Assembly: GCA_963573385.1 (NCBI GenBank)
Contig: CAUYLG010017834.1
Location: 59,385-123,384 of the forward strand
Length of the DNA: 64,000 nucleotides
Direction of reading: 5' to 3'
Source: Cacajao melanocephalus
Lineage: Eukaryota > Chordata > Mammalia > Primates > Pitheciidae
Under the pieces are notes generated by a model. That model was not told the DNA's origin and ran no database searches. It worked only from the letters and a program-made list of their open reading frames with translations. Position 1 is the first letter of the stretch; each line of letters opens with the position of its first letter. Of the stretch, positions 33,560-45,099 are shown in pieces. A program made the translations under genes and the position numbers.

Positions 33560-34200
33560 GAAGAAGGAACAGTCATGAAGGGATGGAGTAAGGAGTGTAT
33601 TGTACTGAACACCTATTATCCTCCATTGGAAAGCTACCAGTTTTCAAGAAACAGAAGAGACCCAGAGCCAGACAAGGAGATATATACAGGGGAGAGAGTC
33701 CAGTGGCAGGAAAATGGACAGGAGGACTGCCTTAGCTACAGAAATGGTCCAGTGGTGGCAGGCTTGGCAGGAAGACTGCAACCAGTTGCAAAGAGCATCA
33801 AGTTTATGCAGCATTTTCACTCTCCACTTAACGACCTCCACCTGGCAATCTTTATTTAACCCAAAACTCAGGCTCTCAATCCCCTGTACTGTCTGTGTTC
33901 CATGGAACTGGGGCTCAGATGTTTCTTACAGAAAAGGAACGAACCTCCCATTTGGCCACACTGGATTCCCCAGCTCTGAACACACATTCAGATCCATCTA
34001 CCATACAAAACAAGGTCATTCCACGGATATGCTTAAGTTATTGTGGCCAGGGACATTTACCCTACAGAGAGGAGACAGGAACTCTAAATCTGTGTTCAGA
34101 ACTCACTCTAGCTCTCCTGATCACTTCTCCCCTTCCCTTTGTTCCTGATCCTCACAACTGCCTCCAAGCACGATCCAAAGTAAAACAAAGAGGAAGCAGG
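33560..34200. other. GC-richer segment, possibly an LTR fragment
   Basis: Composition differs from its surroundings, and several 85-145 codon frames overlap on both strands without recognisable motifs. Text such as 'gttccatggaactggggctc' has the feel of an endogenous-retroviral LTR, but I cannot assign a family and see no clear boundaries. Confidence 0.3.
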
Positions 34201-34215
34201 AATAAGTTAAAATTC

Positions 34216-34529
34216 TCTGTGGGGCACGGTGGCTCATGCCTATAATCCCAGCACTTTGTGGGGCTGAGGTGGGCAGATTGCTTGAGCTCAAGAGTTTGAG
34301 ACCAGTCTGGAAAACATGGGGAAACCCTGTCTCTATAAAAAAAAAAAATACAAAACTTAGCCAGGTGTGGTGGCACACACCTGTAGTCCCAGGTACTCTG
34401 GAGGCTTAGGTGGGAGAATCACTTGAGCATGGGAGGCTAAGGTTGAAGTGAGCCGAGATTGTGCCACTGCACACCAGCCTGGGCAATATTTCTGCCTAAA
34501 TAATAATAATAATAATAATAATAATAATT
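34216..34529 (+). repeat. Alu SINE with (AAT)n tail
   Basis: A full Alu dimer. Its tail has evolved into an AAT microsatellite (34498-34529). Central A-linker at 34338-34350. The surrounding 'aaaattct'/'ataattct' may be a remnant of the target-site duplication. Confidence 0.93.
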
Positions 34530-34636
34530 CTGACCCCAGGATGCTTTAGTTCACTAAAAATGTGGCAAAATAAATGTTGGTCTTTAGAGTGATGTTCTAC
34601 CTTACAGTCAGCAACTTAGGTCCTGTATGCATAGAG

Positions 34637-34822
34637 CAGTGGTACTCAGAGTGTGGACTCTAGCTCCAGCAGCGTCAGCATCACTTGAGAACTTGTGATA
34701 AATGTAAATTCTTGGCCCCATCCCAGACCTACTGAATCAGAAACTCTGGAGGAGAGCCCAACAATCTGTTTTAACAAGTCCTCCAATTGACGCTAACTCA
34801 TGCTCAAGTCCGACAATCATTG
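34637..34822 (+). mobile_element. MER5-type hAT-Charlie MITE
   Basis: The left terminus CAGTGGTACTCAGAGTGTGG and internal 'catcacttgagaacttgtga', 'acctactgaatcagaaactc' and 'tctgttttaacaagtcctcc' follow the MER5 order. The right end 'gacaatcattg' is a decayed inverted terminus. No transposase. Confidence 0.75.
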
Positions 34823-34844
34823 GCTAAAGTTGTGGAGGTGGGGG

Positions 34845-35320
34845 CAGTTCACAAACTATAGCTGCAAGCTGAAAGCAACCCACTACATTTTTGTTTTGTT
34901 TTGTTTGGGGTTTTTTTGAGATGGAGTCTCGCTCTGTAACCCAGGCTGGAGTGCAGTGGTGCGATCTTGGCTCACTGAAACCTCCATCCTCTATCTCCCA
35001 GGTTCCAGCAATTCTCCTGCCTCAGCCACTCATGTAGCTGGGATTATAGGTGTATGCCACCACATCCAGCTAATTTTTGTATTTTTCATAGAGACTGGGT
35101 TTCACCATGTTGGCCGGGCTGGTGTCAAACTCCTGACCTCAGCACCATTGTTTTTTATAAATAAACTTATGTTGATAAACAGCCACATGTATTCATTTAC
35201 ATATTGCCTATGGCTGCCTTTGTGTTATAATGGCAGCAGAGACTGTATGACCCCACAAAGCTAAAAGTATTTGCTATCTCTAGCTTTTGTGCAGAAAAAT
35301 TTTCTGACTCCTGGCTTAGA
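34845..35320 (+). mobile_element. hAT-like MITE split by an antisense Alu
   Basis: The left piece 34845-34885 ('cacaaactatagctgcaagc') and the right piece 35142-35320 ('acagccacatgtattcattt', 'gcagagactgtatgacccca', 'gaaaaattttctgactcctg') are one element interrupted by the Alu at 34886-35141. The same element appears intact at 57288-57520. Family name uncertain. Confidence 0.65.
34886..35141 (-). repeat. Alu SINE, antisense, 5'-truncated, inside a hAT MITE
   Basis: T/G-rich tail (TTTTG repeats) at 34888-34917, then 'gagatggagtctcgctctgt' through 'actcctgacctc'. The 5' part of the Alu is missing. It splits the surrounding hAT element. Confidence 0.93.
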
Positions 35321-35344
35321 GAACTATGGGAACAGAAGGTTCCA

Positions 35345-35555
35345 AGGTAAGTACTTAGAAGTGCCTCTGCCACCTATATGCTTTGTGACCTTGGAAAATT
35401 TCCTTCTGATCTTGATTTTTTCCCTCCAAATAGAGCAAGAATAACTGTATCCACCTTTTAAGTTGTGATGATGAATTAGCATATGCAAAGCCGCGAGTAG
35501 AATTCTTAGTACTTAACAAACAGTAAGTGGTAGTTTTTATTATTGTAACAATACT
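35345..35555 (+). repeat. MIR SINE
   Basis: 'agtgcctctgccacctatat', 'gctttgtgaccttggaaaat', 'aataactgtatccacctttt' and 'agtacttaacaaacagtaag' are sense MIR. Confidence 0.65.
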
Positions 35556-35797
35556 AGATAAAACTTACTGTTAGCTTATATTTGAATCTAAACAAAAGTA
35601 GAAAAAATATTGATTTATCAACTAAACTCATCGGTTTGGTGAAGGTCAAAGAAAATGTTTAGTTCTATAATCTTTCATTAGAAAACACAGTTTTCAAGGT
35701 AATGAAATTATTTAAGTTTACACTTCAGTTTTGAAACACATTTATATATTTCTTTAGTCTTGAGTACAGCCAACTAATAAACAAAAATGTCCATTCA

Positions 35798-36140
<343 letters not shown>

Positions 36141-36479
36141 ATAATTTAATAATTCTTAGTTGATGCTCTTATTTATTTTGACTACAAACATGGAGAAAAA
36201 TGCCTTTGGAATTAAAGTGCAGTTTGCACTTGACAGTTGGGTTTTCTTTTTCCCCTTTACTATGGACATTAGAGTTTGGACTTTTGTGAATAAGAACAAG
36301 AAATGACATTCATATCAAATTGTTTGTATACATTATATTATATGTTGTGATATAAATATACATGAGATACATTCATTTTTTATGAACTGAAATATGAAGT
36401 TAAACCTATATAACTCATGTTTAATTTCTGTCACTTTACCTAGAGATTTGAAACAATGATACTCTATTATTACTCTTCA

Positions 36480-36850
36480 TTCTGTGGGTTGACTAGGCTA
36501 AGCTAGCAGTTTTTTACCTCATACGGATTAGCTGAAGTCACCCATTTCATTGCATTCAGCCTGGAGTTTTGCTGGGAAGCGCTAAGACTTCCAAGACATT
36601 CTCCCCTCTTCCAGGGCCTCCCTCCACAACTCCCATCATTCAGTAGCCAAATTGAACTTCTTTTGGTACAGCAATTGGCTTCCAAGATGGAACCTTCTAA
36701 GAGGATACTCAGTGCAAACACTTATTAAGCTTCTGTTTGTATCAGGCTTGCTAAAAGCCAGGCTTGCTTGGCTAAAGCAAGTCACAAGCCCAAGCCTAGT
36801 GTCAAGGGTCAAGGAGCATGTATATACAAGGGCATGAATACCAGGAAGCT
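36480..36850 (-). repeat. LTR-like ancient fragment, antisense
   Basis: 'tgtgggttgactaggctaag', 'agctgaagtcacccatttca' and 'ttggctaaagcaagtcacaa' with 'agtgtcaagggtcaagg' follow, in reverse, a common ancient LTR-like family related in style to the fragments at 12.9-21.7 kb. Family name uncertain. Confidence 0.4.
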
Positions 36851-39800
36851 TGCTTGTTGGGGGTTACCAGTGCACCAGTCAGCCACTAGCAATAACTTCT
36901 GAATAATAAGAATTTGGTGATTCTGAAAGACCTATTGATTGACTAAACTGCTTCCAGCTTGGTGGATATTGGAGAAGGGCTATGCACCCTAATTTATTTA
37001 TTTCAACATGTGCTTGGAACTGATTACAGAAGACAAATTTGTTTCTGAATGTTTGTTTAAGGCCCTATATTTTGAATAACTAAAGCACAGAAGGCAGACC
37101 TTCTATTTCCCATTATCTTATATCCCGTTTTAGGGATTTTGAGCACAAAGTGCAGGACAGATGTTTTGGATTAGCTTATACAAGGCAGTCAGAGTTTGGA
37201 GTGCAGTTGTGTAATACACAAATTTATGCCATATTTTTCTGAGATGAGTCAAAAGCCAGACTTTAGTAATGAGAAACCAAGGTGGCATTTGGTTGGTATT
37301 ATTGATACAGCTAAAAAAAAGCCTCCCACCCAAACCACCTGGCAATAAACAGGATCATAAGTACAATCAAATGCTACAGTGACAGCCAATTTTTAATCCA
37401 TGGGCAAAACTCCTCATTCCTCATCACTTGTGCTAAGTATTTTAGGAGGTTTACCCTTTATTTCCCCTCAAATGATACTGGATCCTATTAAAGTTATATA
37501 TTGTTCAAGCTCATAAAAATTATAAGAAAATAGAAAGATGACTAGGAAAATGGCCAAATCACTTAAAAAGAGCCAATTAATTTGAATGAGTTAGGTATCA
37601 TTATAATGCCTTCTGGAAAATGGTACTGGAGTAGTGGCTTCAGTTGGATTTCTTGAGGGAATCAGCTCAGATATCCATGAGTAGGAAAGGCTCTGCTCTT
37701 CCAGGGGAGAGCATACTCTTTGAATTAATAGAGAACTTCATGAGCGAGTACATGCCAGCCTGAATAGCTAAAGAAAGCTGGGTGATCAGTGAAATAATTG
37801 ACATTCCAGATCATTTTCACTTCTGTGAAACCTTGATATACTTTCTACAGAGCATGAATCAGTCCTTAGAATTCATAATACTATATACTTTAGAGATAAC
37901 AATAAATGCAAGTGGATATTTATGAATTATTTATGGTGACATGATTGCATTTGTGAAGATAGAGAATATATACATCATGTGATAGATGCAATTTATTTGC
38001 TCACTCAAGGAGCATTTTGGGGTACCTATTGTGTGCTCATTCTTGGCTCTTTGAAAATTTCCCCTTCTTACAGAATAACAGGGGAGGGTTTTTGGGATTA
38101 GGGAGAGGGGTTAGAGTCAGGGGAGAAGAAAATGTCTGTGAATGCCTGAATTGTGTCTCAAATTTGGAAACATTATCATTTGTTCCATAGCTTTCATTAG
38201 ATTCTCAAAGGAATTCAATGGCCCCCAAAATGTTAAAAACAGTAGAGCATTAGAGATGGAAGTAATCATGACTTTTTGTCCTATGGCTCATTTTATAGAC
38301 TAACCCCCTCATTTCATAACTAGGAAAATCCAAGCCCAGAAATGGACATGAGTGTTTTGTTCAAAAATCACTGATCTGTTTACTGATAGAGCTCCGTTTA
38401 AATTTCATTGGGTTTCACTTACCTCTTGGGTGGTTCTACTTGAAATGATAACCATAGTTTATCCAAATGTTATATTGATGGGAACATCCTAAAACACATA
38501 ATGGAATTGCAGTTCTATGGCAACAAAATGTTGCTATCCTAGCAGAAAATAAACTTTTTACCATGGTTTTCTCATTCTCTACCCCATCATTCCCAGGCAA
38601 AGAACAGGGGTGGGAGACAGGACTCCTTGCATGTCTGAAGGCCATGGAAACTTGAGAGAATGGCTTCAGCAAACTAATATTCTAGGAATCTTAGACATGT
38701 GAAGAAATTCTACCCACTGATCTCAATGAAATGGCAGCTGAGAGTGAGACTGGGTCTTCTCATTTAAGTTCCTCTTTCCTGGTATAGTGCATTGTGTTTT
38801 GTTGATTAAAAAATGATTCATAACACAGTATTAGTATACTTAGTAGACACTGAACATATTAAGTCAGAGAATTCAGAGGGATTCTGGAGAACCTCAGGAG
38901 AAACAGACAAGATGTGAGGAAGGAAATTGCAGACTGTATACATTCCTAGAACCACAGAAGAGTCCAGTGAAGTAGAGGATAGAGTTGTGACTAAACTGCC
39001 AGGATCCATTCTCATTGACATAGCTACAGGGCCTCTCCTCATATGAAAGAAGTTATACAGAAGGTCAAACGGCCATACGTAAATTAAACCATGGTTATGG
39101 ATGGAGCAGCATACTAGCTCCACTATGAGTTTGACTTTAGGAAAGAGTTTGGGAGAGTTCTTTGCAGTTGACAGTGGAGAGATCTACTTGAGTTATCAAC
39201 AAAATAACTTGTATTAATTCTGCATATACTGGAAATTCTTAGGGACTGCACATATTTTCCCTTGACTGCTGATATGACCCTGGTGAGTGTAAGAAACCAA
39301 GTGTTCATCCACCTGGCCTCTTTTTTCTGCCTTGGTCATCATCACAAGGTGAGAAGGTACCCAGATGAGAAAACTATAGGCTCCTACTTCTCATGTGATG
39401 GCTTTTTTGGACTGGCTTCACTAATTTATATGAATTGTCTAGTTCGTTTTTGTCTCTTGTAGCCATCTGAGATGAAAAACCGTTTCAATACTATTAGTGA
39501 AGTGACTGTGAGACCCATAAAGACCTATGCATTTAGGATATTTCTCTCGAAACATTCGATTTCTCTAGTCAGAGGTCTAACCCCACCCATCTGAACTCTT
39601 TTTCAGCCTAATGGGTGGCACAGGGTAAAGAGAGGGGCTCACTTCCAGATTCTGTTCATCTCACTGTGAGACTACGGCAAGTTCAATCATTATCTCCAGG
39701 TTTCTGTGTTTTCACCACATAGGAAGAAGGATTTTTAAACTCCATGCTAATTAATGCTTTGAGAACTCTGGCTACAAAGCTGCTTCATGGTTGTAAAATA

Positions 39801-39869
39801 TTTATCCTGTTGGCACGGTCTGGTCTTCTTTTACCTTCGCCAACACCAAGACTTTTAGAGCACTAACCT
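36851..39869. other. Mostly unassigned, with small L2 and MIR scraps
   Basis: Scraps resembling an L2 3' end (38000-38045, 'ggggtacctattgtgtgctc') and an antisense MIR (38275-38405, 'ccctcatttcataactagga') occur. The remainder shows no gene signal or assignable repeat. Confidence 0.45.
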
Positions 39870-40195
39870 CAGGAGACTTCTTTTTTCTTTCTTTTATTTG
39901 TTTATTTTAAAAAACTTTTTATTTCTATAGGTTTTTGGGGAACAGGTGGTATTTGGTTACATGAGTAAGTTCTTTAGTGGTGATTTGTGAGGTTTTGGTG
40001 CACCCATCCCCTGAACAGCATACACTGAATCCAATTTGTAGTCTTTATACCTCACCCCCTTCTTAACCTTTCCTCCTGAGTCCCCAAAGTCCATTGTGTC
40101 ATTCGTATGCCTCTGCATCCTCATAGCTTAGCTGCCACTTACGAGTGAGAACGTGTGATGTTTGCTTTTCCATTTATATACAGGAGACTTCTTTT
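39870..40195 (-). repeat. 5'-truncated LINE-1 3' end (L1PB/L1MA grade) with 15-bp target-site duplication
   Basis: The antisense L1 3'UTR at 39886-40180 is bracketed by CAGGAGACTTCTTTT (39870-39884 and 40181-40195), a perfect 15-bp duplication. The T-rich stretch at 39880-39915 is the reverse of the A-tail. 'aacaggtggtatttggttac' and 'agtccccaaagtccattgtg' are typical. A textbook target-primed insertion carrying under 300 bp of L1. Confidence 0.93.
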
Positions 40196-40439
40196 GAGGA
40201 ACAAGAAGGTTAAGCTGTAACTGCATTTTCTAGACCCCATTGCTTAAGAAAATTTGTCCCAGGAAGATTCCTGTAGGGCAGTTTAATTAGCCCTAAGTTA
40301 GAACAGTGGCAGAAAAACTGGGGCCAAACTGGTACTTTGCTCTGTCTTAGGCTATCATGTTTATCTGACAAACTATAAACTCCATAAAATAATGGGGCTA
40401 CCCAATGATAAAGTCATGTTTGTGTACATGTCAACTTCA

Positions 40440-40965
40440 TTCACCTTCCACATAGGCAAGCAAGGAGCAGTGTTTCTTTCTAAAATACTAGTCGGATTCT
40501 GCTACTCTCTTACTTACAGCTCTCTGATAAACCTGTGTTGCCTAGAAAGAGGCCCAGCTTTCTTAGAATGAAGTCCATAGCTTCTCTCTTTCCTACACTA
40601 ATCTGTTTTTCTAGCTTCGTTTCACCCTCTGTGGTGTCTTTTCTCCAGCCATAACTGAACAATGTCTTTTTGACATTGCTACCTCTTTTCACACCTCGTA
40701 CTTGTTTCTTCAACTGGGATAGTTGATGATCTGTTCCCGTCTCACAAGTGTTTCCTTCCTTTAGAAATTTGTCCTGGCCAGGCTTTCCCCAAGTTAGAGT
40801 TATTTGTTCTTTATTTGTGATTCCTCTAGCCGTTTGTAAATGTCTTGTTGTGGGTTTCTCTTACTACTGATGTTTGAGCTTTTCAGGAATCAAGATTAAT
40901 TGTGGCTGCATTCCCACAACTGGCACAGTGCCTAGGACAGAGTGAGTGATGAGTTGTGATGCGGA
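40440..40965 (+). repeat. L2 (LINE2) 3' portion
   Basis: 'gaatgaagtccatagcttct', 'tggccaggctttccccaagt', 'tgagcttttcaggaatcaag' and 'tggcacagtgcctaggacag' follow sense L2 to its 3' end. Confidence 0.6.
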
Positions 40966-41289
40966 AGTACCTGGACGGCTATGGGCAGGCCTTGGATAGC
41001 ACTGCCAGTGAGGGTGTTCCACAGATCTCACCCTTTGACTGAGTGGGAGAAATGCAGGTCAAAGTTTTTTTTATATAATGTAGAAAGACAGAGAGAATCT
41101 CTTTTACTATAACAACTATAATTTCAGTGTTATTCTTATTCCATAGCATCAACTCCTTTACAGAAAAAAGACTGATGACACCCTTTGCCATTTAAAAATT
41201 CTCACCACATATTGAACAACCCCAAAAGAATACTCATTTGCATGGACTCAGAGAGTGCCAAGGACTGATACCAAAGCTTTTCATGTCGA

Positions 41290-41535
41290 AAGGCAACAGA
41301 GGGTAGTGGCTGAGATCATGGGTTGAGTTGAAATCTCAGTTTTGCCACCTACTAGTGTGTGACCCAGGGGAAGTAGCATAATTTCTTTCTGCCCATGAGC
41401 CCTTTCTGCCCACATATTAAAAAATGAGGATTATAATTGTACTTACCTCACAGGCACTATGAGACTAGGAATAAATCTGTTAATATTAGAAACTTAAAAC
41501 AGTATCTGGCACAACACCCTAAAAAGCAATGCAAA
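41290..41535 (+). repeat. MIR SINE
   Basis: 'ggttgagttgaaatctcagt', 'tttgccacctactagtgtgt', 'tgaggattataattgtactt' and 'aacagtatctggcacaacac' are sense MIR. Confidence 0.7.
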
Positions 41536-41609
41536 GTACTCGTCAAAAGGCTATTTTGTGGAAGATATATCTGACTTTGAGTTTTTCTTTTTCCATTTGC
41601 TAGTACCGT

Positions 41610-41785
41610 AATTCTAAATTGTAAATGTTTATTGTCCTTAAACCTTAGTTTTCCTTCTCTGTAAGTTGGAGCTAATAATTATGCTTGCCTCAACGTTCAT
41701 CCATTAAGCGGGCTATATCACTCAAAACATTTAGCATAGTAAGTGTTCAACAAATTCCACCTACTGCCATTATTCCATGAGATGG
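41610..41785 (+). repeat. MIR SINE fragment
   Basis: 'ttagttttccttctctgtaa', 'gttggagctaataattatgc' and 'tagcatagtaagtgttcaac' are the 3' half of sense MIR. Confidence 0.6.
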
Positions 41786-42091
41786 GCTGTCAACAAATAT
41801 TTGGGACTAAATCTTAATTGGTAAAACCTCAATTTAATCATCCTAATGATAAAACCTCTTTTGCCATTAACTTGTGAATAACGTTTTTAGTAACAAGTGA
41901 GAAAACTTTCAGTTTATTTCTTTCTCCTTTTCCTTACTGGCATGAGTTAAGAGTTGAAAAAAAAAAAGTCTCTTGTATCAACAAATTGCCTGCAAATCTA
42001 GAGTCACAGAATGTTATGTCTATGGAATTTTAGAACAGAAACCTTATCTGTTATAAATTCTATCACAAATTTTAACTGCTTTATTTTAAAT

Positions 42092-42300
42092 CAGTGGTTC
42101 TCAATTGAGGGTGACTGTGCCCTTACCCTCTTCCTAGAGAACATTTGGCAATGTCTGGAAACTATCACAACTGATGGTAGGTGCTACTGTCTTCTAGTGA
42201 GTAGAGGCCAGGGATGCTGCTAAATATTCTACAGACCATAGCATAGTTCCCTACAGCAAGGAATAATCCATTCCAGAAAGTCAACAGTGATGAGGCTAAA
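42092..42300 (+). mobile_element. MER20 hAT-Charlie MITE
   Basis: Left terminus CAGTGGTTCTCAATTGAGG, then 'acatttggcaatgtctggaa', 'tctagtgagtagaggccagg', 'gatgctgctaaatattctac' and a decayed right end. About 209 bp, close to full length. MER20 copies are reported in the literature to contribute regulatory elements in endometrial cells; whether this one does is unknown. Confidence 0.85.
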
Positions 42301-44270
42301 AAAAAATTCTATTTTAGACTTAAGGAAACTGAAGCTTACAGAGGCTTAAATGACTTGTCTATGGGTTGTAGGATTTGATAACATTATTTCTTGCTCCATT
42401 TGGTCTATCATGAGATCCTAAACAATCCCAGCAGGCAGAAGACAGCCTAGTATTCAGACTCCTTTCTCAGCATTCCAAATCCCTCTACTCTGAGTGTATA
42501 GAATCCCTATTTTCTCCACAGATAAGCTTTCATCCCATTGTCTCCCACTCACCAAAACACACATATGTGCACTCAGTTCCATCATGAAAAGTAATATAGA
42601 GAGTTTACCAAGCAAGCAAAGGCAATTTTTTTTTTCCTGTACACACCTGTTTCAAACCAACCAATTCTATTACACAGTTAGCCCACACAGAACCCTGGGT
42701 GAAAAGGCAGGCTAAGGTACAGGTCTTTGTTGCTCTAGGACTAGAACCGGGCCAAGGTTTGCATGGGTGATAATCATGGCTTTGTGCTCAATGAGGTCCA
42801 CAGGCAACTGCAGAAATACTGTGACTACAGAATAAAGAATAAGAATAGAAAAAGAGGCATGACTTGATGAGCAAGCCACACAGATTCACAGGAAGTAGAC
42901 TTCAGCAGTTCTAGTATCTGTGGTTTTCTTAAATTTTTTTCAGATCTTATTCTGGGAAAAGAAAGTTATCAGGTCAGTAGTGTTAATGTGCTTTGTTTTG
43001 TTTTGTTTTTGCTCTGCTCTACTTGGGCAAAACATGAGGAGATAGACATTTTCATGATGGACTAGGAATAAAGAAGAAAAATGATCCTGAGAAGAAACCC
43101 CTGATGCAATTCAGGGAGGGGAATGGATAGGGAGTGAAATGAAGAGGATGCATATAGTTTTTCGACACTAAAAAAAATGACTGAAAATAGTTTGTTCTCC
43201 TCTAATATCATTAATGAAACCACACAGTGATGTCACTTCTGATCACGCTGTAATTTGAGTTTCTGATCTTGCGATAACAAGCTTCCTTTCTGCGCATTCA
43301 CAGCGTGTCTGCAGTGGAAAAGACCTTCAGGTTAAATGTGAGTGGGTGGAACTTGTCAAGAAAAATAACTTCACCACCACAACAACAAATGATGGGAGAG
43401 ACAGAAACTTCTCTGGGAGAGCAGAAGGAAAAAAGCGAAGTCTAAGTATTATTAAACATGTGAAACAAGAGTCATTTAATAGGAAGTAACTCATTCACAC
43501 AAATGTAACTTTGTGGTCCCTCAGAAGTACGTAAATACTACCAATCAGTCCACCACAGATTATCTTCAAAATTTCTTGGGAAATGCCTCATTAAAGACTC
43601 TTTAAAAAATAATATGAGTGTGCATCAGTCAAATAATTTCAAAAAGAAGTTAAACACTGGCTCCTGGAGATGTAAATTTTCTTTCCTTCCTTGGGTACTA
43701 CATTTTGCCAGATTCGTTGGGAGTTTTAAATTGAGGCTAAACGTGAACCCTTTGAACCATGCCCATCTTCGCAGGTGAAAGATGTTTCTTGTTTTTAAGA
43801 GGAAGGCCTTAAATGGAGTGAAGAATAGTGTTTTTGGCATTAAATTGCTCTTCTCAGATGTATTTATTACATAATGTATTATAACTTGCTGAAATAATTC
43901 CATAGCATAGGACTTGTTGAAAAATAATTGGTGAAAAATCTTTCAGAATTCATAGTGCCTAGACTTTGAAAAATATTTTTTAAAAATTGGTATCTCCAAG
44001 CCCACCCACTTCATGGCTATCATTTCTGTCATTTTACCCCTGGTGTTGTAAATCCTCTAGCCCTTCCATTAAGAGAGTTGTGCTTTGTTTTGCTTTGTGA
44101 CCTAACAGTTTCAATGAAGCATTTAATCAGAAAGATCCATGCGTAACATATTTTGAGTTGTGAATTGGTTTATTCTCTACTCTTTACTGAAGTTTGTCTC
44201 CATTGACTGGCGGCCTGTTGAAGATCGCAAATGTCTTTGTTTTGCTTTTAGGGCACTGTGTTTCTTAAAG
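42301..44270. other. No gene, few assignable repeats
   Basis: A weak antisense MIR-like core occurs at about 42315-42390. The rest, including 43200-43480 with several CpGs, has no gene signal. A 92-codon antisense frame at 43625-43903 shows no known domain. Confidence 0.45.
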
Positions 44271-44271
44271 T

Positions 44272-44298
44272 TGGAGCCCCTGGAGCCCCTGGAGCCCC
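44272..44298 (+). repeat. 9-bp minisatellite, three copies
   Basis: TGGAGCCCC occurs three times in perfect tandem. A weak MER5-like segment follows at 44300-44410. Confidence 0.92.
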
Positions 44299-44760
44299 TG
44301 CCTCATAGGTCTCCAGATGTGCTTATTAAGAAACGCATATTTCTGTGCCTAATCCTAAGCTCACTAAATCAGAAACTCTTGGAAAGTGGGAGCCTGAAAT
44401 CTACATTTTCATCTGTTTCCTGACTGACTATTGTCTGTGTAGGGGGTGAATGTTAAAGATTTAAAGGCAAAAGAGACTAATATGCATCTTACAAATAGAG
44501 AAGGAAACGATAGGGAGGTGGCATAAGGAGACACTCTGGAAAATAGATTTTTTGAGGAAGAAAAAAATTATACTGCAAAATTATTTTTATATAGACAAGT
44601 TAGTTGTATAGTTTATCCTTTATCCATACTCTTTATTTAGCTCATTCATCTTTCTTTCCTCTGATTTCACTTTTTCATTTAGTCCGTTTTTAACACCTTT
44701 GTTAAAAGAAGGGAAACGGGAAAAATAGGTGAAACTTAGGAATGTAATATCTTCTTAAAA

Positions 44761-45099
44761 GCAATTTAACTTTCTTGGCTGGGTGTGGTGGCTCACGCCT
44801 GTAATCCCAGCACTTTGGGAGGCCGAGGCAGGTGGATCACCTGAGGACGGGAGCTCGGGACCAGCCTGACCAACATGGAGAAACCCCATCTCTTCTAAAA
44901 ATACAGAATTGGTGGGGTGTGGAGACACATGCCTGTAGTCTCAGCTACGTGGGAGACTGAGGCAGGAGAATTGCTTGAACCTGGGAGGCAGAGGTTGCAG
45001 TGAGCCGAGGTTACCATTGCACTCCAGTCTAGGCAACAAGAGCGGAACTTCGCCAAAAAAAAAAAAAAAAAAAAAAAGAAAAGGCAATTTAACTTTCTT
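44761..45099 (+). repeat. Alu SINE with 16-bp target-site duplication
   Basis: The Alu at 44777-45083 has a long A-tail and is bracketed by GCAATTTAACTTTCTT at 44761-44776 and 45084-45099, a perfect 16-bp match. AluS/Sx-like preservation. The cleanest Alu insertion in the window. Confidence 0.97.

Noticed and set aside
33533..34245. Cluster of plus-strand frames of 105-144 codons
   Set aside because: Frames overlap each other in different phases and share no family motif; more likely a GC-richer repeat or LTR fragment than exons.
44272..44298. LEP-repeat protein
   Set aside because: Nine-base minisatellite in a short frame without other coding support.
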